Assembly: GCA_001798075.1 (NCBI GenBank)
Contig: MGRG01000001.1
Coordinates: forward strand, 1-46,012
DNA length: 46,012 nucleotides
Source: Deltaproteobacteria bacterium RIFCSPHIGHO2_01_FULL_43_49
GTDB lineage: Bacteria; UBA10199; SPLOWO2-01-44-7
Direction of reading: 5' to 3'
A program made the position numbers and the translations under genes. The notes below the pieces were generated by a model, which saw only the letters and a program-made list of their open reading frames with translations, did not search any database and was not told where the DNA came from. The first letter of the stretch is position 1; every line of letters begins with the position of its first letter. Shown here piece after piece: positions 33,078 through 42,787 of this stretch.

Positions 33078-34314
33078 TTTGCTTCGCCTCCAAATTCTTG
33101 CGCATCAATTCCCGAATACCCTCCAGAGGAACACGACCAAAAACATCTTCATAGAAGCCTTCAACCAGTAATCTTTCCGCCATTTCGCGATTCAATCCTC
33201 TGGCCCTCAGATAAAAGAGTTGTTCGGCATCGACTTGCCCAATGGTTGCGCCATGCGAGGCCTTCACATCATCGGCTTCAATTTCGAGTCTGGGAATCGA
33301 GTCGGCATGGGCCTTTTCACTCAAGACCAAATTGTTGTTGGCCATGTACGATTCGGTTTGCTGAGCCTCTTTTTCGATTTTGATCATTCCTTGAAAAATT
33401 GTTTTGGCCTGATCCGAGGCGGTTCCCTTGACCAAAATGTCGGCTGTGGTGTGGGGAGCGATATGGTGTGTGAGGGAGTAAAGCTCTAAGTGTTGTTTGC
33501 CAGAACCACAGACAAGCCCCAAAACTTCGGCACAAGCACCTTCCCCGTTGAGTACCGTTTCGATATTTGTCTTTGAAAGTTTAGAACCTTGGATGTCCAT
33601 CACCCATTTGAGTTTGGAATTTCTTCCAACTTCCACTCGTTTGAGCGCTATTTCATATGTCTGATTCGATAACGATTGCAGATCGATCCAGGTGAGATTT
33701 GCCCCTTCTTCGACATAAATTTCCGCAATGCTATTAAGGAAATTGTTGTCTCCATCAGATTCGGAAGTTGCATAATGAACGAGCGTAGCTTGCGCCCCTT
33801 TATCTAGAACAACCAAGAGTCGTGGAAAACCACTCTTTCCGCTGCTTTCGAAATGAGAGGCGATCAATAGTGGAAGTTCCACAGAAACGTTTTTGGGAAT
33901 GTAGCAAAAAGCACCGGTTTGCCAATAGGCTTCATTTTGGGTTGAGAATTTTTCATGGCGATCTTGAAGTCCTTTTCCCAAATATTTTGCAACCAGTTCT
34001 CCATTTTCTTGAATCGCTTGTGCCAAAGAGGTTAGCTTGACCCCATGCTTTAGACAATCGTTATCAAGGGTTGAAGGGGAAGTTTTTTCACCATAGAGAA
34101 ATTCGCCAGAAACCAAAAGTTTAATGGGTAGCTGTGTGCTGGCAGAGCCTTTTAGAGCCCCATTTTGGGAAGCGGGCAGGGGAGAGAAACGCTCCATTTT
34201 GATTTGTTTGAGATTCGTTCTGCGCCAAAACTCCTCTTGAGTAGGGAGAGGCAGTGCCGCGAATTCCTTTGCCGCAGCTTCTCGGCGCTCTTGTAACCAA
34301 CGTGGTTCCACCAT
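33052..34314 (-). CDS. sufD: Fe-S cluster assembly protein SufD
   Basis: 420 aa. The beta-helix core of the SufB/SufD family is followed by the signature HGATIGQVDAEQLFYLRARG and ERLLVEGFYEDVFGRVP. The His in SHGATIG corresponds to the SufD residue implicated in the SufB-SufD cluster site. It starts with the base after the sufB stop. It forms the SufBC2D scaffold with SufB and SufC in the cytoplasm. Confidence 0.94.
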   Translation of the reverse strand: MVEPRWLQERREAAAKEFAALPLPTQEEFWRRTNLKQIKMERFSPLPASQNGALKGSASTQLPIKLLVSGEFLYGEKTSPSTLDNDCLKHGVKLTSLAQAIQENGELVAKYLGKGLQDRHEKFSTQNEAYWQTGAFCYIPKNVSVELPLLIASHFESSGKSGFPRLLVVLDKGAQATLVHYATSESDGDNNFLNSIAEIYVEEGANLTWIDLQSLSNQTYEIALKRVEVGRNSKLKWVMDIQGSKLSKTNIETVLNGEGACAEVLGLVCGSGKQHLELYSLTHHIAPHTTADILVKGTASDQAKTIFQGMIKIEKEAQQTESYMANNNLVLSEKAHADSIPRLEIEADDVKASHGATIGQVDAEQLFYLRARGLNREMAERLLVEGFYEDVFGRVPLEGIRELMRKNLEAKQNAARSAKN

Positions 34315-35721
34315 TTATCCCACCGATCCTTCCATTTGTAGTTGAATCAAACGATTCATCTCAATGGCGTATTCCATCGGGAGTTCTTTAACAATCGGTT
34401 CAATAAATCCAGAAACGATCATCGAAGAGGCCTGCTCTGCGGAGAGTCCCCGACTTCTCAGATAAAAGAGTTGTTCATCGCCAATTTTTGAAACCGTTGC
34501 CTCATGGCCGATGCTGACCTCTTTTTCATCAATTTCCATGTAGGGGTAGGTGTCCGAACGGGAGTCTTTATCCATAATAAGGGCGTCGCAGCAGACATTT
34601 GATTTCACATCTTTGCAGCCGGCGAGGACCTTTACCAATCCACGATAAGAGGAACGCCCACCATGTTGGCTGACCGACTTGGATAAAACATGCGAAGAGG
34701 TATGCGGTGCGCAGTGAACAACTTTTCCACCGGCATCTTGATGTTGAGCCGCTCCTGCAAAAGCAACGGACAAGATATCGCCCTTGGCTCCCGGTTCCAT
34801 TAAATAAATGCTCGGATATTTCATCGTTAGCTTGGAACCTAGATTTGCGTCGACCCACTCCATAGTTGCATCTTTGAAGGCTTGAGCTCGTTTGGTGACC
34901 AAATTGTAAACGTTGGAGGACCAGTTTTGGATTGTTGTGTAGCGAAATCTTGCATTCTTCATCACAACGACTTCTACGACTGCCGAATGCAGTGAGTCAG
35001 TCGAATAAGAAGGTGCAGTGCAACCTTCGACATAATGGGCTTGTGCCCCTTCATCGACAATCAACAAGGTTCTCTCGAACTGCCCCACATTTTTGGCATT
35101 GATTCTGAAATAGGCTTGCAAAGGCAAATCGACATGCACTCCAGGGGGAACATAGAGAAAACTTCCGCCAGACCAGACGGCACTGTTGAGGGCTGCAAAT
35201 TTGTTGTCTGCAGGGGGAACAATTGTCCCAAAAAACCTTTTGAAAAGTTCCGGATGGTCTCTTAAAGCTGAGTCTGTATCCAAAAAGATAACACCCTTGT
35301 CTTCCCATTCTTTTTTCAAATTATGATAAACACTTTCTGATTCATATTGTGCGCCGGCTCCTGCCAGAAATTTTTGTTCCGATTCCGGAATCCCTAGTTT
35401 ATCAAAAGTTCTTTTGATTTCTGGAGGAACATCTTCCCAAGTATCTCCCTTCTGACCTTCCGGTTTCAGGTAGTAGTAAATTTCATTGAAATCGAGATTG
35501 TTAACATTGCCACCCCACTGAGGAAGCGGTTTAGAAAGAAAGATATCAAGGGATTTGTGGCGAAATTCGCGCATCCAATCGGGCTCTCCCTTGTGATCAG
35601 AGATGTCATCGACGACTTGATGATTAAGCCCCCTTTTGGACTTAAAAACCGATTTTTCTTCGTCATGAAAGCCGTATTTTTCTTTATATCCCTCGCGAAT
35701 ATCAAGTGCCTGTTTCGTCAT
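34315..35721 (-). CDS. sufB: Fe-S cluster assembly protein SufB
   Basis: 468 aa, the highly conserved scaffold subunit. Family blocks include [60 protein letters not shown] and [20 protein letters not shown]. No intein or insertion is present (the length is normal for SufB without one). It lies between sufC and sufD with 11 and 0 bases between genes. Confidence 0.96.
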   Translation of the reverse strand: MTKQALDIREGYKEKYGFHDEEKSVFKSKRGLNHQVVDDISDHKGEPDWMREFRHKSLDIFLSKPLPQWGGNVNNLDFNEIYYYLKPEGQKGDTWEDVPPEIKRTFDKLGIPESEQKFLAGAGAQYESESVYHNLKKEWEDKGVIFLDTDSALRDHPELFKRFFGTIVPPADNKFAALNSAVWSGGSFLYVPPGVHVDLPLQAYFRINAKNVGQFERTLLIVDEGAQAHYVEGCTAPSYSTDSLHSAVVEVVVMKNARFRYTTIQNWSSNVYNLVTKRAQAFKDATMEWVDANLGSKLTMKYPSIYLMEPGAKGDILSVAFAGAAQHQDAGGKVVHCAPHTSSHVLSKSVSQHGGRSSYRGLVKVLAGCKDVKSNVCCDALIMDKDSRSDTYPYMEIDEKEVSIGHEATVSKIGDEQLFYLRSRGLSAEQASSMIVSGFIEPIVKELPMEYAIEMNRLIQLQMEGSVG

Positions 35722-35732
35722 AAGTTCCCCCT

Positions 35733-36509
35733 TTAGGCCGTTGGCCTTTGTTCTTCCACAATGCCAAAAGCCTTATACCCCTTGTTTTCCAATTCAAGCG
35801 CCAGTTCCGGCCCCCCGCTGGCAATGATATTTCCCTTCGCCAAAATGTGGACGAAATGAGGTTTCAAATGATTCAAAATTCTTTGATAGTGGGTGATGAC
35901 AACAACGGCTCGTTCCGGATTCAGATAGGCACTCACTCCTTGCGAGACAATTTTCAGAGCATCAATATCGAGGCCCGAATCGGTTTCATCCAAAATGGCC
36001 AGCGTGGGTTGCAAGGTCAACAATTGTAAAATTTCCATCCTCTTTTTTTCGCCCCCTGAAAAACCGTCGTTGAGGTAGCGATTGGCAAAAGAAGGGTCGA
36101 CTTTGAGGAGCTCCATTTTTTCTTTAAATGATTTTCTGAAATTTTTTCGAATCTCTTTGTAACGGCCATTTCCTTTTTCACTGAGTGCTTGGAGTGCTGT
36201 CATCAGGAAACTAGCAACGGTTACGCCCGGAATAGAGACCGGGTATTGGAAACTTAAAAAGAGGCCTTTTTGGGCACGCTCTTCCGGTTCCATTTCAGCG
36301 ACATCTTCTCCTTGAAAGTAAATTTTGCCTTTCGTGATTTCGTAGCCAGGCTTTCCCATCAAAGTGTAGGCCAGTGTGCTTTTGCCGGAGCCGTTGGGCC
36401 CCATGATGGCATGCACCTCGCCTAGTTTAACCTCCAGATTAAGGCCTTTGATAATTTCATTGCCTTCCACAGTGACGTGGAGCTCTTCAATTTTTAATAG
36501 AATCGACAT
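35733..36509 (-). CDS. sufC: Fe-S cluster assembly ATPase SufC
   Basis: 258 aa ABC-type ATPase without membrane domain. Walker [19 protein letters not shown], signature [18 protein letters not shown] and Walker [18 protein letters not shown]. It drives conformational change in the SufBC2D scaffold. The start overlaps the end of the regulator gene by 23 bases, so the regulator and suf genes are one transcript. Confidence 0.96.
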   Translation of the reverse strand: MSILLKIEELHVTVEGNEIIKGLNLEVKLGEVHAIMGPNGSGKSTLAYTLMGKPGYEITKGKIYFQGEDVAEMEPEERAQKGLFLSFQYPVSIPGVTVASFLMTALQALSEKGNGRYKEIRKNFRKSFKEKMELLKVDPSFANRYLNDGFSGGEKKRMEILQLLTLQPTLAILDETDSGLDIDALKIVSQGVSAYLNPERAVVVITHYQRILNHLKPHFVHILAKGNIIASGGPELALELENKGYKAFGIVEEQRPTA

Positions 36510-36972
36510 CGTTTCTCTCCTTTACTAAGGTCCCCGTTACCATTGGTGACGCTATCGGGCGACTATTTTTTAAATACGAAGTAATATCTTTCAGTGTAAT
36601 ATGTTTTAGGGCTGCGAAAACCAAACTGTGGGTAACCGACCAAAAACGCTGCACATCGCAATGATTTTCTAAAGGGCAAAGCCCTGGATGCTCCACACAA
36701 TCGACAAGTCCCATCGTGTCTTCCATTGCTTCCAAAACAGCGCCGATAGTAATTTCATTCGCGGTTTTTGCCAGTTGGACACCCCCTTTAACCCCGCGAT
36801 GCGAATTTAAAATTCCCGCCTGAACGAGGCGGTGGACAATATTGCTCAAAAAACGATTCGGTACCCCGATTGTTCCAGCAATTTCTCGCACACTCATCCA
36901 TTGATCTCTTGGCAGAGCATCCAGCCTGGCCAACAAGACCAACGCATAATCACTGGCTTTAGACAGCCTCAT
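36487..36972 (-). CDS. Rrf2-family Fe-S responsive regulator
   Basis: 161 aa. The winged-helix N-terminus (MRLSKASDYALVLLARLDAL, VREIAGTIGVPNRFLSNIVH) reads DNA. Three cysteines in VDCVEHPGLCPLENHCDVQ (C-x6-C-x5-C) are the likely ligands of a [2Fe-2S] or [4Fe-4S] cluster, as in IscR/SufR relatives. The family senses cluster supply and adjusts the suf/isc genes. First gene of the suf operon. A palindrome overlapping the promoter lies just upstream, suggesting autoregulation. Confidence 0.92.
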   Translation of the reverse strand: MRLSKASDYALVLLARLDALPRDQWMSVREIAGTIGVPNRFLSNIVHRLVQAGILNSHRGVKGGVQLAKTANEITIGAVLEAMEDTMGLVDCVEHPGLCPLENHCDVQRFWSVTHSLVFAALKHITLKDITSYLKNSRPIASPMVTGTLVKERNDVDSIKN

Positions 36973-36977
36973 TGGTC

Positions 36978-37025
36978 AATTATCACTCCGGCGGTGATAA
37001 TTAGCAATAAGGACAGATTTGTCAA
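36978..37025 (-). promoter_or_regulatory. suf operon promoter with overlapping operator palindrome
   Basis: On the minus strand TTGACA (37025-37020), a 16-base spacer and TAATTA (37003-36998). The perfect palindrome AATTATCAC-N7-GTGATAATT (36978-37002) covers the -10 and the region up to 6 bases before the regulator's ATG. A protein bound here would block transcription start and possibly translation of the leader. Confidence 0.65.
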
Positions 37026-37080
37026 GGAATTTAACAGGTTAGGGTTCTTTAAAATTGTTAAATAATTTCAGAGTGTTAAA

Positions 37081-37686
37081 TCAAACGCCAGGTATTTTTT
37101 TGCTAAAATAGCTATATTTTAGGATGAGAATAATGGCTACCAGGATGACAATTCCAAGTACTACATCTTTGGCCACTTCTAGGTTTTGTCGAACAGCATT
37201 GATTTGATTTCCAAAGGCATAACCGAGCCCCTGTACAACAGAGACATGGATCAAAACAGCAGAGAAGTTTGTTAAAAGGTATTTCCAAAAGGGAAAATCC
37301 ATGGAACCGGCTAAAATATGTGCTGGGCCGCGTAGTCCCGATAAAAATCGGACAATAAAAATTGTTTTGACCCCTGATTTTTTGAAATATTTTTTAACCT
37401 TTTCTTGTCTTTCGAGGTGCCAAAATTTCATGATTTTAGGATTCTTCGCAAGTTTTGTTCCCCATTTTTTACCGATTAAAAATAAAAGGGCATCGCCACA
37501 GACAATGCCAATCACGCAGACAAGCCACATCGCTTTTAATTTTACCTCTCCCTCATAGCTAAGATAACCGGACATCAATAAGGTCAATTCTTCGGGGAGG
37601 GGGATTCCTAAACCGCACAAAAGAAGAATGAAGAAAATGACAAGGTAAGCAATACTTCCAGAAAGCTCTTCAAAAATTCCCATCAT
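37081..37686 (-). CDS. DedA-family membrane protein
   Basis: 201 aa with a DedA/SNARE-associated core: GLGIPLPEELTLLMSGYLSY (re-entrant segment), GDALLFLIGKKWG, then IFIVRFLSGLRGPAHILAGS, the Arg-containing motif of the family, and two or three C-terminal membrane helices. DedA proteins act as lipid flippases or in membrane homeostasis, including undecaprenyl-phosphate or phospholipid recycling. It is 16 bases after radA on the same strand. The helices end with a short basic tail (YSYFSKKIPGV). Confidence 0.9.
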   Translation of the reverse strand: MMGIFEELSGSIAYLVIFFILLLCGLGIPLPEELTLLMSGYLSYEGEVKLKAMWLVCVIGIVCGDALLFLIGKKWGTKLAKNPKIMKFWHLERQEKVKKYFKKSGVKTIFIVRFLSGLRGPAHILAGSMDFPFWKYLLTNFSAVLIHVSVVQGLGYAFGNQINAVRQNLEVAKDVVLGIVILVAIILILKYSYFSKKIPGV

Positions 37687-37702
37687 ATTTATAAGCTAGG
37701 TT

Positions 37703-39061
37703 CTAGAATAATTTATGCAAGAATTCTTCGAGAGATTGAACAGGATAAAGATTCAAATCCCCCACCGTTTGTTTCTTAAAATTGCCTTGTGGAATATAGG
37801 CATCTGTAAATCCCAATTTGGCCGCTTCTTTGAGTCTAACATCAATGAGGCTCACAGGGCGTATCTCACCGGTCAAACCCACTTCTCCGATCAATATTGT
37901 TTTGGGATGAATCGGAAGATTACGAAAACTGGAAAAAATAGCGGCGCTCACACCCAAATCGAGCGCTGGCTCTGTCACTCTTAATCCACCAGCCACATTG
38001 ACAAAGATATCCTGGTTGTGAAGGGTCAATCCAACAATTTTTTCTAACACGGCAACGAGAAGGGCCAAACGTCCTCCATCAATGCCGATCGCTGTCCTTC
38101 TGGGATTGGCAAACCCCGATTGCGTCACCAGTGCTTGGAGTTCCAAAAAGAGAGACCTTGTCCCTTCCAAGCAAGTGGCGACAACTGCACCCGACACCGG
38201 TTTTCCTCTCTCTGATAAAAAAAGAGAAGAAGGGTTTGCAATTTCTTTTAAACCCTTTCCCGTCATTTCAAAAACGCCGATTTCGTTTGTAGCCCCGTAG
38301 CGGTTTTTCACGGCACGTAAGATTCGAAACGCATGTCCCTGATCACTCTCAAAATAAAGAACGCAATCGACCATGTGTTCCAAAACTTTGGGGCCAGCTA
38401 GACTTCCCTCTTTGGTAACATGGCCAACTAAAATGCAGGCCATGCCGGTTGCCTTGGCTTGCATAATGATCTGGCCGGCAGATTCGCGCACCTGGCTGAC
38501 CGTTCCGGGGGCGGAACTTAATGTGTTGGAATAAATGGTTTGAATCGAATCGATGACAATGAGGTCCGGTTTTTGCTCTCGCAAAATTTCCAGGAGATTT
38601 TCCAAACAATTTTCTGTCACGATCCAGAGATTTTTTTCGTTAATGTCGAGTCTGTCAGCTCTTGTTTTGATCTGAGCGGCTGATTCTTCTCCAGAAACAT
38701 ACAAAACTTTTCTTGCAAGTTTTGCGAGATTTCCCAAAGTTTGAAGAACGAGGGTCGATTTTCCAATACCGGGGTCTCCTCCAATGAGGATTGCAGAGCC
38801 GGGGACATAACCGCCACCCAAAACACGATCCAATTCGACTACCTGTGTGGGGATGTGTTCTCCAGTTTCAGCACTTACTTCGGTTAAAAGTTGTGGAAGT
38901 GCAGGGTTGGAATTTTTGCCGGTTGAGCGGGTATTGAGGGATGCACTGTAAGTCTCTTCCACATAACTATTCCATTGATTGCAATCCGGGCATTTCCCTA
39001 ACCATTTGGGAGATTGAGCACCACAATTTTGGCAGGTGTAAATGGTGCGAGGTTTGGCCAC
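37703..39061 (-). CDS. radA: DNA repair protein RadA/Sms
   Basis: About 452 aa from GTG at 39061 (AGAGGC about 7 bases upstream); a TTG at 39097 in frame adds 12 residues that do not resemble RadA. Zinc finger YTCQNCGAQSPKWLGKCPDC, Walker A GGDPGIGKSTL, the RadA motif as RAVKNRYGATNEIGVF (KNRYG variant of KNRFG), and a Lon-like C-terminal domain (PALDLGVSAAIFSSF, GEVGLTGEIRPV). It is a DnaB-like helicase that promotes branch migration in recombination. Confidence 0.95.
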   Translation of the reverse strand: MAKPRTIYTCQNCGAQSPKWLGKCPDCNQWNSYVEETYSASLNTRSTGKNSNPALPQLLTEVSAETGEHIPTQVVELDRVLGGGYVPGSAILIGGDPGIGKSTLVLQTLGNLAKLARKVLYVSGEESAAQIKTRADRLDINEKNLWIVTENCLENLLEILREQKPDLIVIDSIQTIYSNTLSSAPGTVSQVRESAGQIIMQAKATGMACILVGHVTKEGSLAGPKVLEHMVDCVLYFESDQGHAFRILRAVKNRYGATNEIGVFEMTGKGLKEIANPSSLFLSERGKPVSGAVVATCLEGTRSLFLELQALVTQSGFANPRRTAIGIDGGRLALLVAVLEKIVGLTLHNQDIFVNVAGGLRVTEPALDLGVSAAIFSSFRNLPIHPKTILIGEVGLTGEIRPVSLIDVRLKEAAKLGFTDAYIPQGNFKKQTVGDLNLYPVQSLEEFLHKLF

Positions 39062-39138
39062 ACGAAAGCCTCTATCAACAAGGGGCAGTCTTAACAAGTT
39101 TCAAATTCGTAGTCTGAAGTGTCGTCGCTGACAGTTCT

Positions 39139-39681
39139 TTAATTATTTGGTGGGGTGGATTGGCCTTGGTCATTATTTCCCCAGCAGGCCACAGACTCAT
39201 CTCTCTTCACACCGCAGGTGTGGGCATATCCCGCGCTGACTTGGGTGAAGGTTCCCGCTGGAGGAATAGACTGTTCGAAAACGTTAAATCCCCAACAGGC
39301 CACAGACCCATCTGTCTTCACACCGCAGGTGTGCCAATCTCCCGCGCCGACCTGAATCCATTTATCCTCATCCACTGGATCCTTATCTCCACCATCTGGC
39401 ACGCCACCTATCTCCGCCAGGTAAACACAAACTCCATCGTGGCATTCAAGTCCCTTTTTGCAGGGGTTTACAAGATCGCAGGGTTGACCCGGTGCTTTTG
39501 GAGTACACCCAAAAAGAGGAATGGACGAGCCAACAATTTTTGGAAACCAAATAATGTCCCAAACTTTCGTTACGGTCGAGTAGGTATCTTTCGGGCTCGT
39601 CCCTTGAGGGGGTGGGACGTTAATGTATCCCTCTTCGGTACAAATATTGGGCTCAATAGATTGTATGCATGTTATGGACAT
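39139..39681 (-). CDS. short RCC1-repeat protein, probably truncated
   Basis: 180 aa. It has a Cys-containing linker (CDLVNPCKKGLECHDGVC) and then just over one and a half RCC1-type units (GAGDWHTCGVKTDGSVACWG, then SAGYAHTCGVKRDESVACWG), ending in NNDQGQSTPPNN. RCC1 propellers normally have about seven blades, so this protein stops early. The start at 39681 overlaps the end of the collagen-like gene by 10 bases. The frame could be the leftover of a longer surface protein; no signal peptide is seen. Confidence 0.6.
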   Translation of the reverse strand: MSITCIQSIEPNICTEEGYINVPPPQGTSPKDTYSTVTKVWDIIWFPKIVGSSIPLFGCTPKAPGQPCDLVNPCKKGLECHDGVCVYLAEIGGVPDGGDKDPVDEDKWIQVGAGDWHTCGVKTDGSVACWGFNVFEQSIPPAGTFTQVSAGYAHTCGVKRDESVACWGNNDQGQSTPPNN

Positions 39682-41018
39682 CTATAGCAAGCATCCACCC
39701 AATAAATACCACCCAGTACAGCAGCATTTATGTCTTGGTGGGTCCATCCAGAGGGACACGGGTGGTCTTTCCAGTATGTATAAAATACGGGGCACTGCTT
39801 ATCCGTCCTATAGCAAGCAGTTACCCCATTACTACTAGCAGTATATGCAGGCGTATATGCGGTCCATCCAGAGGGACACGTTTGGCCATTGTCTATAAGC
39901 ATGACACTACCACCAACGGCAGCATCAGATCCGGCAGGTCCTTGAGGACCAGTGGCTCCTGTTGCTCCGGTATTTCCTGTTGGTCCTTGAGGTCCCTGTG
40001 GTCCGGTAGCACCAGTTGCTCCGGCAGGTCCTTGCGGACCCGTTGGACCATCGGGACCTGCTGGCCACGATGAGTAACATTGACTTCCGATACAAAGTCC
40101 TGTTCCTTTTACGTATCCCGCCACATCCAATTTTTGAGAAGGACTCGTGGTCCCGATGCCGACGTTGCCGGTGTTCGTGTTGTACATGTCCGCACCGCTC
40201 GCCGCCCAGCCCACCGAGTCGCCCGTGCCGCCAGTCGCTGCAATGGTGATTGTCTGCCCGCTCTCGGAAAGCATCACGTTGGCGCCGGCTGCAAGTCGCA
40301 CATCACCTCGCAGCGTTTGTCCTCCCTCAATGCCAAGAGATTGTACATAACGCTCGTCATGCAGGTGTTCCTCGCGCGCAACGGCATCGAAATCCACGGC
40401 CAGCTCGCCAGAGTTGGTGATGGGGCCGCCTGTGAGTCCCTCACCTGCGGTGACCGAAGTCACTGTTCCCGTGCCCCCACGACCCGGCACCAAATTCAAC
40501 GCGTACACGGCATAAGGTACCACAGCCAGTCTAAGCCTCGGACTCATCTCGCCGTCGCCAGTTACCTCAACTGCCAGCCAGCGGTTTCCAAGAAGAGCCC
40601 CCTCAGGGATGGCTGTTCCACCAGTCCTGGTGTCGCCGAGGACGACGCTGTAAGCACCTTTGTCTAGTATTACTTCCCGAGTCTCCCACCAACTTGCCTG
40701 CTCTTTGCTTAACCTTACCCCACGGTCTGCCGTGTCATAAATCAGGAATGTGATTGTCTTTGCCCCTGTGACAGGGTTGTCGTTTGCATCGAGGAGCCGC
40801 CCTTGATGAGAAATCACCAGGGCAGGCGCACTTGTTGTCTGGGCATGGGCTTCGGGCACAAGGCTGGAAATCCCTTTGAGCATTGCTTGAAATACATCTT
40901 GCACAAGGGTGAACCGATCCTCATTTTCAGGCTGAGTCTTGGATTTACCGGCCTCAAGAAAAAATTGTGTTCGCAGAGGTACGTTGACACTCTGAAAAGA
41001 AATTCTGGGATCACTCAT
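39672..41018 (-). CDS. surface protein with collagen-like repeats
   Basis: 448 aa, start MSDPRISFQ with GGAGG ribosome site. An N-terminal module (about 65-200: APALVISHQGRLLDANDNPV, ITFLIYDTADRG, GNRWLAVEVTGDGEMSPRLR) is shared with the gene upstream. Then comes NVGIGTTSPSQKLDVAGYVK and a Gly-x-y collagen-like stretch (GPDGPTGPQGPAGATGATG and onward, about 16 triplets). The Cys-rich end repeats CPSGWT twice. Probably extracellular and trimeric; no standard signal peptide is evident, so export is unclear. Confidence 0.8.
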   Translation of the reverse strand: MSDPRISFQSVNVPLRTQFFLEAGKSKTQPENEDRFTLVQDVFQAMLKGISSLVPEAHAQTTSAPALVISHQGRLLDANDNPVTGAKTITFLIYDTADRGVRLSKEQASWWETREVILDKGAYSVVLGDTRTGGTAIPEGALLGNRWLAVEVTGDGEMSPRLRLAVVPYAVYALNLVPGRGGTGTVTSVTAGEGLTGGPITNSGELAVDFDAVAREEHLHDERYVQSLGIEGGQTLRGDVRLAAGANVMLSESGQTITIAATGGTGDSVGWAASGADMYNTNTGNVGIGTTSPSQKLDVAGYVKGTGLCIGSQCYSSWPAGPDGPTGPQGPAGATGATGPQGPQGPTGNTGATGATGPQGPAGSDAAVGGSVMLIDNGQTCPSGWTAYTPAYTASSNGVTACYRTDKQCPVFYTYWKDHPCPSGWTHQDINAAVLGGIYWVDACYRCP

Positions 41019-41030
41019 AAATACCTCCTA

Positions 41031-42725
41031 CTACTTTACATAAACCAGTCCCGGCAAGTTGCCCGCCGCGGTACCATTACAACCCGTACCACCGTCATAG
41101 GAGTAGATGACGTAAAAGCAGTTCGCTGTTTGAGTATAGGTGGTTAGGCCAAAGTGATCGGAAGATGGCGTTGCGACGGTCCAGGACCCCGAGGGCGACT
41201 TTGAACACCGCAACATGGCCCCTGCGCCGTCCAGATTGGCAGCGAACACTTTGTTCTCCTGGAAAAACGTGATTTCCGAGCCGCAGTGAAACCGCAGGAG
41301 GCTTGTTGAGTGGTCTCCACGTAGGGTGTTGATAACGGCATCAGAGAGTTTGGCAGTTGACACTTGGGTCGGAGAGCTAAGGGTTCCAACAGCCGCCGCA
41401 TTCCTGTGTGCCTGGTCACTCGAAGTGAGCCGTACGGCGAGCGTCCAACCGCCACCGTCGGTCGTCATGTCGCAATATGCTTGGAACGGTGCGATGGTTG
41501 AGCCGCTCCCGTCGGGATCGATCGTATACAACCCACTCGTGGCCGAAGGCGTACTGGTTTTGATTGTCTTGCATGAGCTGGCATTGGCAGGAGGGAGCGT
41601 GCCAGAGGAGCAGACCCCCTTGAGTTCCAGGGTCCCCGACTCGACAGTGAAACCGGTAAGGAACTGATCCGACGGGCAGGCAAAGCTCTTGATGGTGTTC
41701 AACCGCACGCTCGAAGCTAGATCGGCGTCGAGGTTGGCGACCTTCCCGGTCGCGTTTGCTCCCAGGAGAAAAGGGACGCCCGCTGACGTCGGGTTGAAAA
41801 TAGGCGCCGCGGCGAAGGTCTTGACGCCGGTGAAGTCCTGCGCACCGGCGAGCATCGCGGTGGCGGCCAGGTCGGTCGAGATGGTCGAGTTAGTGATATC
41901 GATACCGTCGCCAGCCGTGTAGGTCGGTCCGTTAGGGCCACCCGTGGCCGCGATGGTCAGCGTCTGGCCCGTTTCGGTGAGCATTACGTTGGCGCCGGCC
42001 GCGAGTTTCACATCACCGCGCAACGTTTGTCCTCCTTCAATGCCAAGAGATTTCACATAACGTTCATCATGCAGGTGATCTTTGTACGCCACCACATCAA
42101 AATCCACGGCTAACTCACCTGACTGTGTGATAGGACCGCCTGTGAGACCTTCACCTGCCGTAACCGAAGTAACGGATCCTGAACCGGCACGACCCGGTGC
42201 CACATTCAACGCGTAGACGGCGTATGGAACGACCGCCAGTCTAAGCCTCGGACTCATCTCGCCGTCGCCAACTACCTCAACAGCCAGCCAGCGGTTTCCA
42301 AACAAGGCAGTCTCAGGGATGGCTGTTCCACCGCTCACGGTGTCACCAAGGATGACATTGTAGGAGCCGTTTGCATCCAGCACGACCTCCCGTGTTTCCC
42401 ACCAACTTGCCTGTTCTTTGCCTAAACTTACCCCACGGTCGGCCGTGTCATAGATCAGAAATGTGATTGTCTTTGCCCCTGTGACAGGATTGTCCGTTGC
42501 ATCCAAAAGCTTTCCTTGATGAGAAATCACCAGGGCCGGTGCACTCGTTGTCTGGGCATGCGCTTCCGGAACCAGACTGGAAACTCCTTTGAGAATTGCC
42601 AGCAGTGCATCTTGTGCAAGAGTTTGATAAACGCTGGATCCCTTGGCATCCTCATCTTTGGGTTTAGCATTGAACGGATTAGATTCAAAAACTGGGTCCG
42701 TTCGGACGGATGCAATTTTATCCAT
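41031..42725 (-). CDS. surface protein with fibrinogen-like C-terminal domain
   Basis: 564 aa. The same N-terminal module as its downstream neighbour (ALVISHQGKLLDATDNPVTG, SLGKEQASWWETREVVLDAN, YAVYALNVAPGR) is followed by a linker and a fibrinogen-related domain: SGLYTIDPDGSGSTIAPFQA, YCDMTTDGGGWTLAVRLTSS, ending CFYVIYSYDGGTGCNGTA. Such domains bind sugars or glycoproteins in animal proteins and in bacterial adhesins. The C-terminal half is visibly more GC-rich than the N-terminal half. Start has GGGAGG. Confidence 0.82.
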   Translation of the reverse strand: MDKIASVRTDPVFESNPFNAKPKDEDAKGSSVYQTLAQDALLAILKGVSSLVPEAHAQTTSAPALVISHQGKLLDATDNPVTGAKTITFLIYDTADRGVSLGKEQASWWETREVVLDANGSYNVILGDTVSGGTAIPETALFGNRWLAVEVVGDGEMSPRLRLAVVPYAVYALNVAPGRAGSGSVTSVTAGEGLTGGPITQSGELAVDFDVVAYKDHLHDERYVKSLGIEGGQTLRGDVKLAAGANVMLTETGQTLTIAATGGPNGPTYTAGDGIDITNSTISTDLAATAMLAGAQDFTGVKTFAAAPIFNPTSAGVPFLLGANATGKVANLDADLASSVRLNTIKSFACPSDQFLTGFTVESGTLELKGVCSSGTLPPANASSCKTIKTSTPSATSGLYTIDPDGSGSTIAPFQAYCDMTTDGGGWTLAVRLTSSDQAHRNAAAVGTLSSPTQVSTAKLSDAVINTLRGDHSTSLLRFHCGSEITFFQENKVFAANLDGAGAMLRCSKSPSGSWTVATPSSDHFGLTTYTQTANCFYVIYSYDGGTGCNGTAAGNLPGLVYVK

Positions 42726-42740
42726 AAAACCTCCCTGCCA

Positions 42741-42780
42741 CGCCGTAGCCCTTCGACATGCTCAGGGCGAAGGCGGGCTT
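42741..42780. repeat. short palindrome between surface-protein genes
   Basis: CGCC...CCCTTCGACATGCTCAGGGCGAAGGCGGG: CCTTCG pairs with CGAAGG across a GACATGCTCAG loop. This CCCTTCGACATGCTCAGGG type of repeat is common between genes. No clear terminator. Confidence 0.5.
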
Positions 42781-42787
42781 AACTTAT

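Noticed and set aside
39160-40667. Long plus-strand frames (175 and 195 aa) opposite the surface-protein genes
   Set aside because: They mirror the repetitive RCC1 and collagen-like coding strand; the minus-strand products have clear domains.
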